A stretch of DNA of 24,051 nucleotides from JBFXDI01 sp050181295 (GCA_050181295.1 JBFXDI010000056.1:1-24051); one strand, 5' to 3'; positions 8,122 to 15,557 are shown, counted from the stretch's first letter. A program made the numbers and translations. The notes: generated from the letters alone by a model not told the origin.

Positions 8122-9235
8122 CCCCACTTCGACCGCCGGCGGAGTCCTGACCGTCGATCTCTTCCGGCTGCAGGAGAACTGGCTGAGCCTCGCGCGCCGC
8201 GTTGCGCCGGCCGAATGCGCCGCCGCCGTGAAAGCCAACGCCTACGGGCTGGGGCTCGGGCCCTGCGCGGGCGCCCTCTGGCAGGCTGGCTGCCGGACCT
8301 TCTTCGTGGCGCTGCCGCAGGAGGGCGCAACGCTGCGGCGCATCCTGCCGGAGGCGAGAATTCTGGTGCTGGCGGGCCTGCTGCGGGGATTGGCGCGGCA
8401 CTATCTGGAGCATCTGCTGGAGCCGGTGCTCGGAAGCATCGAGGAGGTCGAGGAGTGGGCGAACGATGCGCCAGGCGCGCCGGCCGCGCTCCAGATCGAC
8501 ACCGGCTTCAACCGCCTCGGGCTCTCGCCGGCCGACGCGCGACGTCTCGAGGAAGGACCGCTGGCGCCCCGTCTCAATCCCAGCCTCGTCGTGAGCCATC
8601 TCGCCTGCGGCGACGATCCGGACTCGCCGATGAACTACCATCAGCTTGCCCTCTTCCGGTCTCTCAGGGCCCTTTTCCCGAAGGCTCCGGCAAGTCTCGC
8701 GAACTCGCCCGGCATCTTTCTCTCGCCCGATTTCCATCTGGATCTCGTGCGTCCTGGAATAGCCCTCTACGGCTGCAACCCGTTCCTCGACCGGCCCAAT
8801 CCCATGCAGCCGGTGGTGCGCCTCAGCGCCATGCTGCTCCAGGTGCGCAATGTCGAGGCTGGTGAAACCGTAGGTTATGGCGCGGAATGGGCGGCATCCC
8901 GGCCCTCGCGCATCGGAATTCTTTCAGCCGGCTACCATGACGGGTTGCGCCGATCGCTTGCAGGCGGGCCCGCGGGCGTCTACATCGATGGGCGCTTCGC
9001 CCCCATCGCGGGGCGGGTTTCCATGGATCTGACGGCGGTGGACCTGACGGACGTGCCGCCGGAGCGTGCCAAGCGGGGGGACTGGGTGGAGCTGATCGGG
9101 GAGCATGCGACCGTCGACCAGGTCGCCGCCTGGGCCGGAACCATCCCTTACGAGGTCCTCACGGGCCTCGGTTCACGCTACGCCCGCGTCTACACCCCTG
9201 CCCCCTCTTCCAGCGCGCGGAAGGACCCGGCTTGA
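8090..9235 (+). CDS. alr: Alanine racemase
   Basis: Alr is a PLP enzyme that interconverts L- and D-alanine, providing D-alanine for peptidoglycan. In the 381-aa product the PLP lysine is Lys48 in AAAVKANAYGLG and the second catalytic base is Tyr263 in VGYGAEW. The C-terminal beta domain carries GRVSMDLTAVDL and PYEVLTGLGSRYARVY. The start GTG 8090 lies inside dnaB, giving a 32-nt overlap; the next in-frame Met lies far inside the barrel, so a start near 8090 is required. An upstream dnaB-alr pairing is common in alphaproteobacteria. The stop overlaps the mlaE start by four bases. A biosynthetic (alr) rather than catabolic (dadX) role is inferred from this context: no D-amino-acid dehydrogenase is adjacent. 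Confidence 0.93.
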   Translation: MTTTSRQPSSSPTSTAGGVLTVDLFRLQENWLSLARRVAPAECAAAVKANAYGLGLGPCAGALWQAGCRTFFVALPQEGATLRRILPEARILVLAGLLRGLARHYLEHLLEPVLGSIEEVEEWANDAPGAPAALQIDTGFNRLGLSPADARRLEEGPLAPRLNPSLVVSHLACGDDPDSPMNYHQLALFRSLRALFPKAPASLANSPGIFLSPDFHLDLVRPGIALYGCNPFLDRPNPMQPVVRLSAMLLQVRNVEAGETVGYGAEWAASRPSRIGILSAGYHDGLRRSLAGGPAGVYIDGRFAPIAGRVSMDLTAVDLTDVPPERAKRGDWVELIGEHATVDQVAAWAGTIPYEVLTGLGSRYARVYTPAPSSSARKDPA

Positions 9236-10005
9236 ACTTCCTCGAGAACCTCGGCCACATCATCCTCTCCTTCTTCGCCGAGGTGGGGCGGCTGGCGATC
9301 TTCACCAAGGACGCCCTGCTGACGGGCCTTCTGCCGCCCGTCTATCTGCGCCAGCTCGCCGACCAGATGATGCGCATCGGCTACACCTCGCTTCCCGTCG
9401 TCGGCCTCACGGCCTTCTTCACCGGGGGCGTGCTGGCGCTTCAAATCTACATCGGCGGCTCCCGCTTCAATGCCGAGAGCCTCGTCGCCTCGATCGTGGC
9501 GCTCGGCATCACGCGCGAGCTCGGTCCCGTGCTCGCCGGCCTCATGGTGGCGGGGCGCGTCTCGGCAGCCATCGCGGCGGAGCTCGGCACCATGCGGGTC
9601 ACCGAGCAGATCGACGCGCTGGTGACCCTGTCGACCAATCCCTTCAAGTATCTCGTCGCGCCGCGCCTGATCGCGGCGGTCATCACGCTGCCCCTCCTCG
9701 TCGCCATCGCCGACACCATCGGCATCATGGGCGGCTACATCGTCGGCACGCGCTCGCTCGGCTTCAACTCGGGCGCCTACATCGTCAACACCGTCAACTT
9801 CCTCGAGCTCGACGACGTGACGTCCGGCCTCATCAAATCGGCGGTGTTCGGCTTCATCATCGCGCTCATGGGCTGCTATCACGGCTTCAATTCCAAGGGC
9901 GGCGCGCAGGGCGTGGGCCGCGCCACGACCAATGCGGTGGTCTCCGCCTCCATCCTCATCCTCGCCGCGAACTACGCGCTCACCTCGCTCCTGTTCACGG
10001 AATAG
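9232..10005 (+). CDS. mlaE: MlaE-type phospholipid ABC transporter permease
   Basis: MlaE is the inner-membrane permease of the Mla system, which moves phospholipids between inner and outer membranes to keep outer-membrane asymmetry. The 257-aa product is strongly hydrophobic with about five membrane segments and carries the family signature ITRELGPVLAGLMVAGRVSA followed by the EQIDAL motif. The start is TTG 9232, overlapping the alr stop as TTGA, with AAGGA upstream. The ATPase gene mlaF follows after two bases. The partners mlaD, mlaC and mlaB are not in the window, so the substrate-binding MCE subunit must be encoded elsewhere. Related permeases serve other MCE importers (for example plant lipid transport), so the exact lipid substrate is inferred from family. 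Confidence 0.9.
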   Translation: MNFLENLGHIILSFFAEVGRLAIFTKDALLTGLLPPVYLRQLADQMMRIGYTSLPVVGLTAFFTGGVLALQIYIGGSRFNAESLVASIVALGITRELGPVLAGLMVAGRVSAAIAAELGTMRVTEQIDALVTLSTNPFKYLVAPRLIAAVITLPLLVAIADTIGIMGGYIVGTRSLGFNSGAYIVNTVNFLELDDVTSGLIKSAVFGFIIALMGCYHGFNSKGGAQGVGRATTNAVVSASILILAANYALTSLLFTE

Positions 10006-10007
10006 GC

Positions 10008-10781
10008 ATGGCCGAACCTCACATCGTACTGAAAGACGTCCACAAGAGTTTTGGGCAGAAGCACGTACTCAACGGCCTCAGCGTCTCGGTCGAGCGCGGG
10101 CATTCGCTCGTGGTGATCGGCGGCTCCGGCACCGGCAAGTCGGTGATGCTCAAGTGCATCCTCGGCATCCTCAGGGCCGATTCTGGCTCGATCCGCATCG
10201 GCGGCGAGGAGGTCGTGGGCCTCAAGGGCGCCGAGCGCGACCGCTACCTCTCGCGCTTCGGCATGCTGTTCCAGGGTGCCGCGCTCTTCGACAGCCTGCC
10301 CGTGTGGGAAAACGTCGCCTTCGGCCTCATCCAGGGGCGCAACATGCGCCGCAAGGAGGCCAAGGAGATCGCGCTCGTGAAGCTCGGCCAGGTGGGCCTC
10401 GGGCCGCAGGTGGCGGACCTTTATCCGGCCGAGCTCTCGGGCGGCATGCAGAAGCGCGTTGGCCTCGCGCGCGCTATCGCGGCCGATCCGGAGATCATCT
10501 TCTTCGACGAGCCGACGACGGGCCTCGATCCCATCATGGCCGACGTCATCAACGATCTCATCGTCGACTGCGTGAAGCGGCTTGGGGCGACGACCGTCTC
10601 CATCACCCATGACATGGCGTCGGCCCGCAAGATCGCCGACGACATCGCCATGATCTACAAGGGCCGGATCATCTGGCAGGGCACTGCCGGCGAGATCGAT
10701 ACAAGCGGCAACGACCATGTGGACCAGTTCATCCACGGCCGCGCCCAGGGGCCGATCCAGATGGAGGTCCTGAGGCCCTGA
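10008..10781 (+). CDS. mlaF: MlaF-type ABC transporter ATPase
   Basis: This cytoplasmic ATPase powers the MlaE permease. The 257-aa product has Walker A GGSGTGKS at 38-45, the Q-loop in MLFQGAALFDSLPVWENV, the signature LSGGMQKR at 143-150, Walker B with Asp167-Glu168 in FFDEPTTGLDP and the switch His in SITHDM. LSGGMQKRVGLARA and GLDPI are characteristic of the MlaF branch. ATG 10008 is chosen because it begins the ABC domain at the usual distance and lies two bases after the mlaE stop; the same frame is open far upstream (to 9105), but that is a shadow of alr and mlaE. The gene is followed by inverted repeats rather than mlaD, so the alr-mlaE-mlaF run appears to end here. Confidence 0.93.
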   Translation: MAEPHIVLKDVHKSFGQKHVLNGLSVSVERGHSLVVIGGSGTGKSVMLKCILGILRADSGSIRIGGEEVVGLKGAERDRYLSRFGMLFQGAALFDSLPVWENVAFGLIQGRNMRRKEAKEIALVKLGQVGLGPQVADLYPAELSGGMQKRVGLARAIAADPEIIFFDEPTTGLDPIMADVINDLIVDCVKRLGATTVSITHDMASARKIADDIAMIYKGRIIWQGTAGEIDTSGNDHVDQFIHGRAQGPIQMEVLRP

Positions 10782-10845
10782 CGCGGCAGGAGCGACCAGC
10801 GCTACGTTATGGCCGGCCATCCTTTTGACTTCGGCTTGGAAAAAG

Positions 10846-10868
10846 ATTGCCGGGTCAAGCCCGGCAAT
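10846..10868. repeat. REP-like inverted repeat after mlaF
   Basis: ATTGCCGGG (10846-10854), loop TCAAG and CCCGGCAAT (10860-10868) form a perfect 9-bp stem. I recognise this type as a short palindromic repeat scattered between genes in many Hyphomicrobiales genomes (recollection, not checked). There is no T-run. It may help end or protect the mlaEF transcript. Confidence 0.5.
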
Positions 10869-10887
10869 GACGATCAGGGAAGCCGAT

Positions 10888-10923
10888 AGAAACAAAGAAG
10901 GGCCGCTTTAGAAGCGGCCCTTC
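10888..10923 (-). terminator. Strong intrinsic terminator of the 26-codon unit
   Basis: GAAGGGCCGCTT (10897-10908) and AAGCGGCCCTTC (10912-10923) form a perfect 12-bp stem with a 3-nt loop. On the - strand it is followed by TTTGTTTCT; on the + strand no T-run follows, so it serves the - strand. It could also stop + strand readthrough from mlaF less efficiently. Confidence 0.8.
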
Positions 10924-10966
10924 CGTGAGAGAAGCGTTCTGCCTGCCTCTCCGTATCCGGGTCGGA

Positions 10967-11047
10967 TCAGGCGAGCCGAAGAGGGTGCTCCTCAGTCCGC
11001 GAGACCCGCACAGGCATGGCGCAGAACGCCTTGATCTCACTCGACAT
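10967..11047 (-). CDS. Putative 26-aa peptide, unrecognised
   Basis: I do not recognise this ORF. It begins MSSEIKAFCAMPVRV, continues with a charged RTEEHP stretch and ends PLRLA. There is one Cys, no signal peptide and no membrane segment. The case for translation is the setting: a Shine-Dalgarno with 14 consecutive bases complementary to the 16S rRNA 3' end, 7-nt spacing to ATG, a plausible promoter about 30 nt upstream of the ATG, and a strong intrinsic terminator 43 nt after the stop. Together these define a transcript of roughly 190 nt. The gene lies alone on the - strand between mlaF and radA, both on +, so it does not lead into any gene and is unlikely to be a classical attenuator. 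It could instead be an sRNA with a decoy ribosome site. Confidence 0.6.
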   Translation of the reverse strand: MSSEIKAFCAMPVRVSRTEEHPLRLA

Positions 11048-11048
11048 T

Positions 11049-11062
11049 GGATCACCTCCTTT
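11049..11062 (-). promoter_or_regulatory. Extended Shine-Dalgarno, perfect 16S complement
   Basis: On the - strand the sequence AAAGGAGGTGATCC precedes the ATG at 11047. The + strand reads GGATCACCTCCTTT, identical to the 3' terminus of bacterial 16S rRNA. Fourteen contiguous pairs is far beyond the 4-7 seen for other genes in this window. Confidence 0.85.
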
Positions 11063-11083
11063 CCGTTGTTGAACCCGAATCGG

Positions 11084-11112
11084 AGTATGGGGATCGGAGC
11101 GGCCGGTTGCAA
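11084..11112 (-). promoter_or_regulatory. Candidate promoter for the 26-codon unit
   Basis: On the - strand TTGCAA (11112-11107), a 17-bp spacer and CATACT (11089-11084) match the sigma70 consensus at 4/6 each. Transcription would begin near 11077, about 30 nt before the start codon. TTGCAA is its own reverse complement, but I see no matching -10 for radA on the + strand. Confidence 0.4.
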
Positions 11113-11162
11113 TGGGTGGGCCGATAGCATTTCGTCTGACCGGAGAAACCGCCAGGAGCCGG

Positions 11163-12530
11163 ATGGCCAAGCCCTCGATCGCCTATGTCTGCCAGAACTG
11201 CGGGGCCGTCACGTCCAAATGGGCGGGACGCTGCGATGCCTGCGGGGAATGGAACACGCTCGTGCAGGAACAGGCCGCGGCGCCCGTTTCCGGGCTTGCC
11301 GGGGCGATCCTGGGCAAGGGCCGCGCGGTTCCGGTTCTGGGCCTCAAGGGCGAGACGGCGGAGGTGCCGCGCACCCTCACCGGCATCGGGGAGCTCGACC
11401 GCGTGGCAGGCGGCGGGTTCGTGGAGGGGTCCGCGGTGCTGGTCGGCGGGGATCCCGGCATCGGCAAGTCGACGCTCCTCCTCCAGGCGGTGGCGGCGCT
11501 CGCCGCGCGCGGGGTGAAGACGCTCTACGTCTCCGGAGAGGAGGCGATCGCCCAGGTGCGGCTCCGCGCGGCGAGGCTCGGCCTTGCGGATGCGCCCGTG
11601 CTGCTCGCGGCCGAGACCAATGTCGCCGACATCCTGGCCACGCTTGCCGACACGGGCGCCCGCGCGGTGGTCATCGATTCGATCCAGACGCTCTGGCTCC
11701 CCGCCATAGAGGCCGCTCCCGGCACGGTGTCGCAGGTGCGCGCCGGAGCCGAGGCGCTGGTGCGCCACGCCAAGCAGACGGGTGCCTCCGTCATCCTGGT
11801 CGGCCATGTCACCAAGGAGGGCCAGATCGCAGGCCCCAAGGTCATCGAGCACATGGTCGACACGGTGCTCTATTTCGAGGGCGACCGGGGAAACTCCTTC
11901 CGGATCCTCCGCGCGGTGAAGAACCGCTTCGGGCCGACCGACGAGATCGGCGTCTTCGAAATGTCGGACGGCGGGCTCCAGGAGGTGGCGAACCCCTCCC
12001 GCCTCTTCATCGGCGCCCGCGAGAGCGGAACGCCGGGCTCGGCGGTCTTCGCCGGCATCGAGGGCACGCGCCCGCTCCTCATGGAGGTTCAGGCGCTTGT
12101 CAGCCCCTCCGCACTCGGCACGCCAAGGCGGGCGGTCGTCGGATGGGATACCAACCGCCTCGCCATGGTGCTGGCGGTGCTGGAGGCGCGCGCCGGCCTC
12201 AAGCTTTCAGGACACGACGTTTACCTCAATGTCGCAGGCGGCCTCAGGGTGCGGGAGCCGGCGGCCGATCTTGCCGTGGCGGCAGCCTTGATCTCCTCGC
12301 TTGCCGGTCGGCCGCTTCCCGCTGATTCGGTGATTTTTGGAGAGATCGCCCTTTCCGGAGCGGCACGGGCCGTCGGCCAGACCGGCCAGCGACTGAAGGA
12401 GGCATTGCGCCTCGGCCTGAAGCGCGCCATCGTGCCGGAAAGCGCGAATTCCGAGGAGCCGGGCGGACTTGCGGTCAAGAAGGTGAGCGAGGTCGCGGAG
12501 CTTGCCGCCCTCATCGTAACGGAGCGCTGA
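11163..12530 (+). CDS. radA: DNA repair protein RadA
   Basis: RadA (Sms) is a RecA-like hexameric ATPase that promotes branch migration of recombination intermediates. The 455-aa product has a four-cysteine zinc finger (Cys10, Cys13, Cys24, Cys27), Walker A GGDPGIGKST with Lys102, the RadA-specific KNRFG motif at 253-257 and a C-terminal Lon-protease-like domain. ATG 11163 puts the zinc finger at the usual distance and has CAGGAG upstream; an in-frame ATG at 11112 would add an unrelated stretch. In many alphaproteobacteria radA sits close to dnaB, alr, cvpA and purF, as here. No clear + strand promoter was found in the 381-nt gap upstream. Confidence 0.96.
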   Translation: MAKPSIAYVCQNCGAVTSKWAGRCDACGEWNTLVQEQAAAPVSGLAGAILGKGRAVPVLGLKGETAEVPRTLTGIGELDRVAGGGFVEGSAVLVGGDPGIGKSTLLLQAVAALAARGVKTLYVSGEEAIAQVRLRAARLGLADAPVLLAAETNVADILATLADTGARAVVIDSIQTLWLPAIEAAPGTVSQVRAGAEALVRHAKQTGASVILVGHVTKEGQIAGPKVIEHMVDTVLYFEGDRGNSFRILRAVKNRFGPTDEIGVFEMSDGGLQEVANPSRLFIGARESGTPGSAVFAGIEGTRPLLMEVQALVSPSALGTPRRAVVGWDTNRLAMVLAVLEARAGLKLSGHDVYLNVAGGLRVREPAADLAVAAALISSLAGRPLPADSVIFGEIALSGAARAVGQTGQRLKEALRLGLKRAIVPESANSEEPGGLAVKKVSEVAELAALIVTER

Positions 12531-12549
12531 GGCGCCGCAGGTTTTGCTA

Positions 12550-12578
12550 TGGAAGGGGCACTGGTTCGCCCCTATATT
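12550..12578 (+). promoter_or_regulatory. Possible promoter for cvpA-purF-SDR
   Basis: TGGAAG (12550-12555), a 17-bp spacer and TATATT (12573-12578; 5/6 match) precede cvpA by about 40 nt. The -35 is weak. The spacer contains GGGGC-N8-GCCCC, which could form a small hairpin or operator; that is inference. Confidence 0.3.
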
Positions 12579-12616
12579 CCGCCCCGCGGACAAGGACCTG
12601 CAAGAGTCGAGGCAGA

Positions 12617-13360
12617 ATGGCCATTCAGTGGCTCGACATCATCGTGATCGGGATCATGGCCTTTTCGGGCCTGCTCGCTCTGGCGCGCGGGTTCACGCGC
12701 GAGGTGCTTTCGCTGATCGCCTGGGGCCTTGCGGCAGTGGCGGGGTTGCTCGCGGCCTTCAATCCCGAACTGGTGTCGATGGTCGGCGAATACATCAAGC
12801 CCGAGCGCGTGGCGCAGGTGGTGCTCGGCGCCGTCGTCTTCCTGGTGGTGCTGATCATCGTGTCGCTCATCAGCGTGCGGCTTGCCGACTGGGTTCTGGA
12901 TTCGGCCGCCGGTCCCTTCGATCGCACTCTCGGCTTCTTCTACGGCCTTGCGCGAGGGTTCCTGCTGATCGTCATCGCCTACCTCTTCTATGTCTGGCTC
13001 GTGCCGCTGGAGAGGCGCGAGGACTGGGTGCGCAACGCCTGGTCGCTGCCGGTCATCGAGCGCGGGGGCGATGTGGTGCTCGCCTTCCTGCCCGTCGGCA
13101 TCGCAGACACGCTCAAGAACCTCATCGCCGAGGGCAGCACGACCACCGAGACGGGCAAGACCTCCGCCGAGGGTGAAGGCAACGAAGGCTACAAGTCCAA
13201 CCAGACGCGGGTCCTCGACCAGCTCATCGAGAGCACCCAGTCCGGGCAGCAGAAGTCCGATGCGCCGCACCAGTCGCAGCAGGCCCCGGCGGACCAGCCG
13301 GAAGACCCCGAGGAAGTTCCTTCCTTCGGCAGCGAGACGGATCAGAGCGGACAGAACTGA
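12617..13360 (+). CDS. cvpA: CvpA family inner-membrane protein
   Basis: CvpA is an inner-membrane protein first linked to colicin V production and later to envelope stress tolerance; its molecular function is not settled. The 247-aa product starts with WLDIIVIGIMAFSGLLALARGFTRE split over four predicted membrane segments within about residues 5-125, matching the family pattern. Residues ~165-247 are polar and rich in Gln, Ser, Asp and Pro, probably a disordered cytoplasmic tail. It ends two bases before purF, so the pair is co-transcribed as in E. coli, where purF mutants and cvpA share an operon. The longer-than-usual length (E. coli has about 160 aa) comes entirely from the tail. Confidence 0.9.
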   Translation: MAIQWLDIIVIGIMAFSGLLALARGFTREVLSLIAWGLAAVAGLLAAFNPELVSMVGEYIKPERVAQVVLGAVVFLVVLIIVSLISVRLADWVLDSAAGPFDRTLGFFYGLARGFLLIVIAYLFYVWLVPLERREDWVRNAWSLPVIERGGDVVLAFLPVGIADTLKNLIAEGSTTTETGKTSAEGEGNEGYKSNQTRVLDQLIESTQSGQQKSDAPHQSQQAPADQPEDPEEVPSFGSETDQSGQN

Positions 13361-13362
13361 CG

Positions 13363-14829
13363 ATGCAGCAGAGCGGATATTCCGAATCCGACGCCGATCT
13401 CGATGTCCTGCGCGAGAAATGCGGCGTCTTCGGCATATTCGGCCATCCCGACGCTTCGGCGCTGACGGCGCTCGGGCTGCATGCGCTTCAGCACCGCGGA
13501 CAGGAGGCGGCGGGCATTGTCTCCTATGACGGCGAGCGCTTCCATTCCGAGCGGCGGCTGGGACTCGTGGGCGACCATTTCTCCAAGGAGTCGACCATCC
13601 GGCGGCTCGCAGGCCATGCCGCGGTCGGGCACAACCGCTATTCCACGACCGGCGAAACCATCCTCCGCAATGTGCAGCCGCTCTTTGCGGAGCTCTCGAC
13701 CGGCGGTTTCGCGGTCGGCCACAACGGCAATCTGACCAACGGCCTGACGCTCCGGCAGGAGTTGATCGCCGAGGGCGCCATCTGCCAGTCGACATCGGAC
13801 ACCGAAGTCATCCTGCACCTGCTCTCGCGCTCCAAGAAGCCGCGCATCATCGAGCGCTTTATCGATGCGCTGAGGGCGCTCGAGGGAGCCTATTCTCTCG
13901 TCTGCCTCACCAACAAGAAGCTCATCGGCGCCCGCGACCCGCTGGGCATCCGGCCGCTCGTCATGGGCGAGCTCAATGGCGCCATGATCCTCGCGTCCGA
14001 GACCTGCGCCCTCGACATCATCGGGGCGCGCTTCGTGCGCGAGATCGAGAACGGCGAGGTCGTCGTGATCAGCGAGGAGGGTGTCGAGTCGCTGCATCCC
14101 TTCCCGCGCGTGCCGCCGCGCCCCTGCATCTTCGAATATGTCTACTTCTCCCGCCCCGACAGCATGCTAGGCGGGCGTTCCGTCTATCACGTGCGCAAGA
14201 ATCTCGGACGCGAGCTCGCGATCGAATCGCCCGTCGATTGCGACGTCGTCGTTCCGGTGCCGGATTCGGGCGTGCCCGCGGCGCTCGGCTTCGCCCAGGA
14301 ATCCGGCGTCCCCTTCGAACTCGGCATCATCCGCAACCACTATGTCGGACGCACCTTCATCGAGCCGACCCAGCAGATCCGCGCGCTCGGGGTGAAGCTC
14401 AAGCACAACGCCAACCGCGGTGTGATCCGCGGCAAACGGCTGGTGCTGATCGACGATTCGATCGTGCGCGGAACGACGTCCGTCAAGATCGTGCGCATGA
14501 TGTACGAGGCGGGCGCCCGCGAAGTTCATCTGCGGGTCGCGAGCCCGCCCATCACGCACCCGGATTTCTACGGCATCGACACGCCTGAACAGGAGCACCT
14601 GCTCGCGGCCACACATTCGCTCGAGGAGATGCGCTCCTACATCGGCGTCGACTCGCTCGCCTTCCTGTCAGTTGACGGGCTCTACCGTGCGGTCGGCCAT
14701 GAGCGGCGCGACCCCCTAAGGCCCCAGTTCACCGACCACTGCTTCACCGGCGACTATCCGACGCCGCTGACGGACCAGGGCGTGCCCCGTGTGCCGCGCC
14801 AGCTTTCCCTTCTCGCCGAGGCCGGATGA
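13363..14829 (+). CDS. purF: Amidophosphoribosyltransferase PurF
   Basis: PurF makes 5-phosphoribosylamine from PRPP and glutamine, the first committed step of purine synthesis. The 488-aa product has a 19-residue N-terminal propeptide before Cys20 in KCGVFGIFG, the nucleophile of the glutaminase domain once exposed. The phosphoribosyl domain carries the PRPP loop VLIDDSIVRGTTS. Propeptide and overall pattern resemble the B. subtilis class, which binds a [4Fe-4S] cluster through four Cys. Here only Cys255 (in RPCIFEY) clearly remains: the HPC ligand is HPD (Asp401) and the CxxC pair is reduced to a single Cys460 in DHCFTGDYP. A cluster is therefore unlikely. The stop overlaps the SDR start by four bases. 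Confidence 0.96.
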   Translation: MQQSGYSESDADLDVLREKCGVFGIFGHPDASALTALGLHALQHRGQEAAGIVSYDGERFHSERRLGLVGDHFSKESTIRRLAGHAAVGHNRYSTTGETILRNVQPLFAELSTGGFAVGHNGNLTNGLTLRQELIAEGAICQSTSDTEVILHLLSRSKKPRIIERFIDALRALEGAYSLVCLTNKKLIGARDPLGIRPLVMGELNGAMILASETCALDIIGARFVREIENGEVVVISEEGVESLHPFPRVPPRPCIFEYVYFSRPDSMLGGRSVYHVRKNLGRELAIESPVDCDVVVPVPDSGVPAALGFAQESGVPFELGIIRNHYVGRTFIEPTQQIRALGVKLKHNANRGVIRGKRLVLIDDSIVRGTTSVKIVRMMYEAGAREVHLRVASPPITHPDFYGIDTPEQEHLLAATHSLEEMRSYIGVDSLAFLSVDGLYRAVGHERRDPLRPQFTDHCFTGDYPTPLTDQGVPRVPRQLSLLAEAG

Positions 14830-15557
14830 GCGGCAGGCTCGCCGGCCGCATCGCAGTCGTAACCGGGGCGTCGCGAGGCATCGGCTTCGCGATCGCGAAG
14901 ACGCTGGCGCGCGAGGGCGCGCATGTAGTGGCGCTCGCGCGCACGGTGGGCGGGCTCGAGGAACTGGACGACGAGATCAAGGCTTCCGGAGGCTCGGCGA
15001 CGCTGGTGCCCGCCGACCTCAAGGATCACGCCGCGATCGACCGCCTGGGCGCGGCGATCTTCGAGCGCTGGAAGCGGCTCGACATTCTGGTCGCGAACGC
15101 CGGCATCCTGGGGCGGCTCACTCCCCTGCCCCATCTCGATCCCAAGGTATGGGACAGCGTCATGGCGGTGAACGTGACCGCCAATTGGCGGCTGATCCGC
15201 TCGCTCGATCCTCTTTTGCGGCAGTCGGACGCCGGCCGCGCGGTCTTCCTCACGTCCGGCGCCGCCGCGAAGAATCCCGCCTATTGGGGCGTCTATTCCG
15301 TCTCCAAGGCGGCACTCGAGTCGCTTGCGAAGACCTACGCCGCCGAGACCGCCAAGTCGCCGGTCCGGGTCAATCTCCTGAACCCCGGCGGGACGCGCAC
15401 CCGCATGCGGGCGGAGGCCATGCCGGGCGAGGATCCGGAAACCCTGCCGGCGCCCGAGGCCGTCGCCGACGCGATGCTGCCGCTCTGCCTGCCGGACTGG
15501 GCCGGCACGGGGGAAGTCCACGATTTCCGGGAAGGAGCGCTGCGTAGGAGGCCGTAA
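14826..15557 (+). CDS. SDR family NAD(P)-dependent oxidoreductase
   Basis: This is a classical short-chain dehydrogenase of 243 aa with TGASRGIG at residues 13-20, NAG in VANAGILG, and the catalytic Tyr157 and Lys161 in YSVSK. The substrate is unknown. The C-terminal half (NPGGTRTRMRAEAMPGEDP) resembles the YciK-like group of SDRs rather than FabG, but I cannot name a function. It overlaps purF by ATGA, so translation is coupled to a purine enzyme; this purF-SDR pairing is, from memory, recurrent in alphaproteobacteria. It ends four bases before the convergent GGDEF-EAL gene. Identification as an SDR is firm, specific role unknown. Confidence 0.9.
   Translation: MSGRLAGRIAVVTGASRGIGFAIAKTLAREGAHVVALARTVGGLEELDDEIKASGGSATLVPADLKDHAAIDRLGAAIFERWKRLDILVANAGILGRLTPLPHLDPKVWDSVMAVNVTANWRLIRSLDPLLRQSDAGRAVFLTSGAAAKNPAYWGVYSVSKAALESLAKTYAAETAKSPVRVNLLNPGGTRTRMRAEAMPGEDPETLPAPEAVADAMLPLCLPDWAGTGEVHDFREGALRRRP

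Noticed and set aside
6577..8238. Long - strand open frame of 553 codons opposite dnaB
   Set aside because: It mirrors dnaB codon for codon in a GC-rich genome, has no recognisable domain and would need dnaB to be wrong. The same applies to the 480-codon - strand frame at 2788-4230 opposite fabF and mltG.
11049..11062. Fragment of a 16S rRNA gene
   Set aside because: Only the terminal 14 bases match, with no upstream 16S helix sequence, and the position exactly 7 nt before a - strand ATG explains it as a Shine-Dalgarno.
10967..11170. Longer 67-codon version of the small - strand ORF
   Set aside because: The extension runs across the proposed promoter and past the radA start, while the perfect ribosome site points to the internal ATG at 11047.
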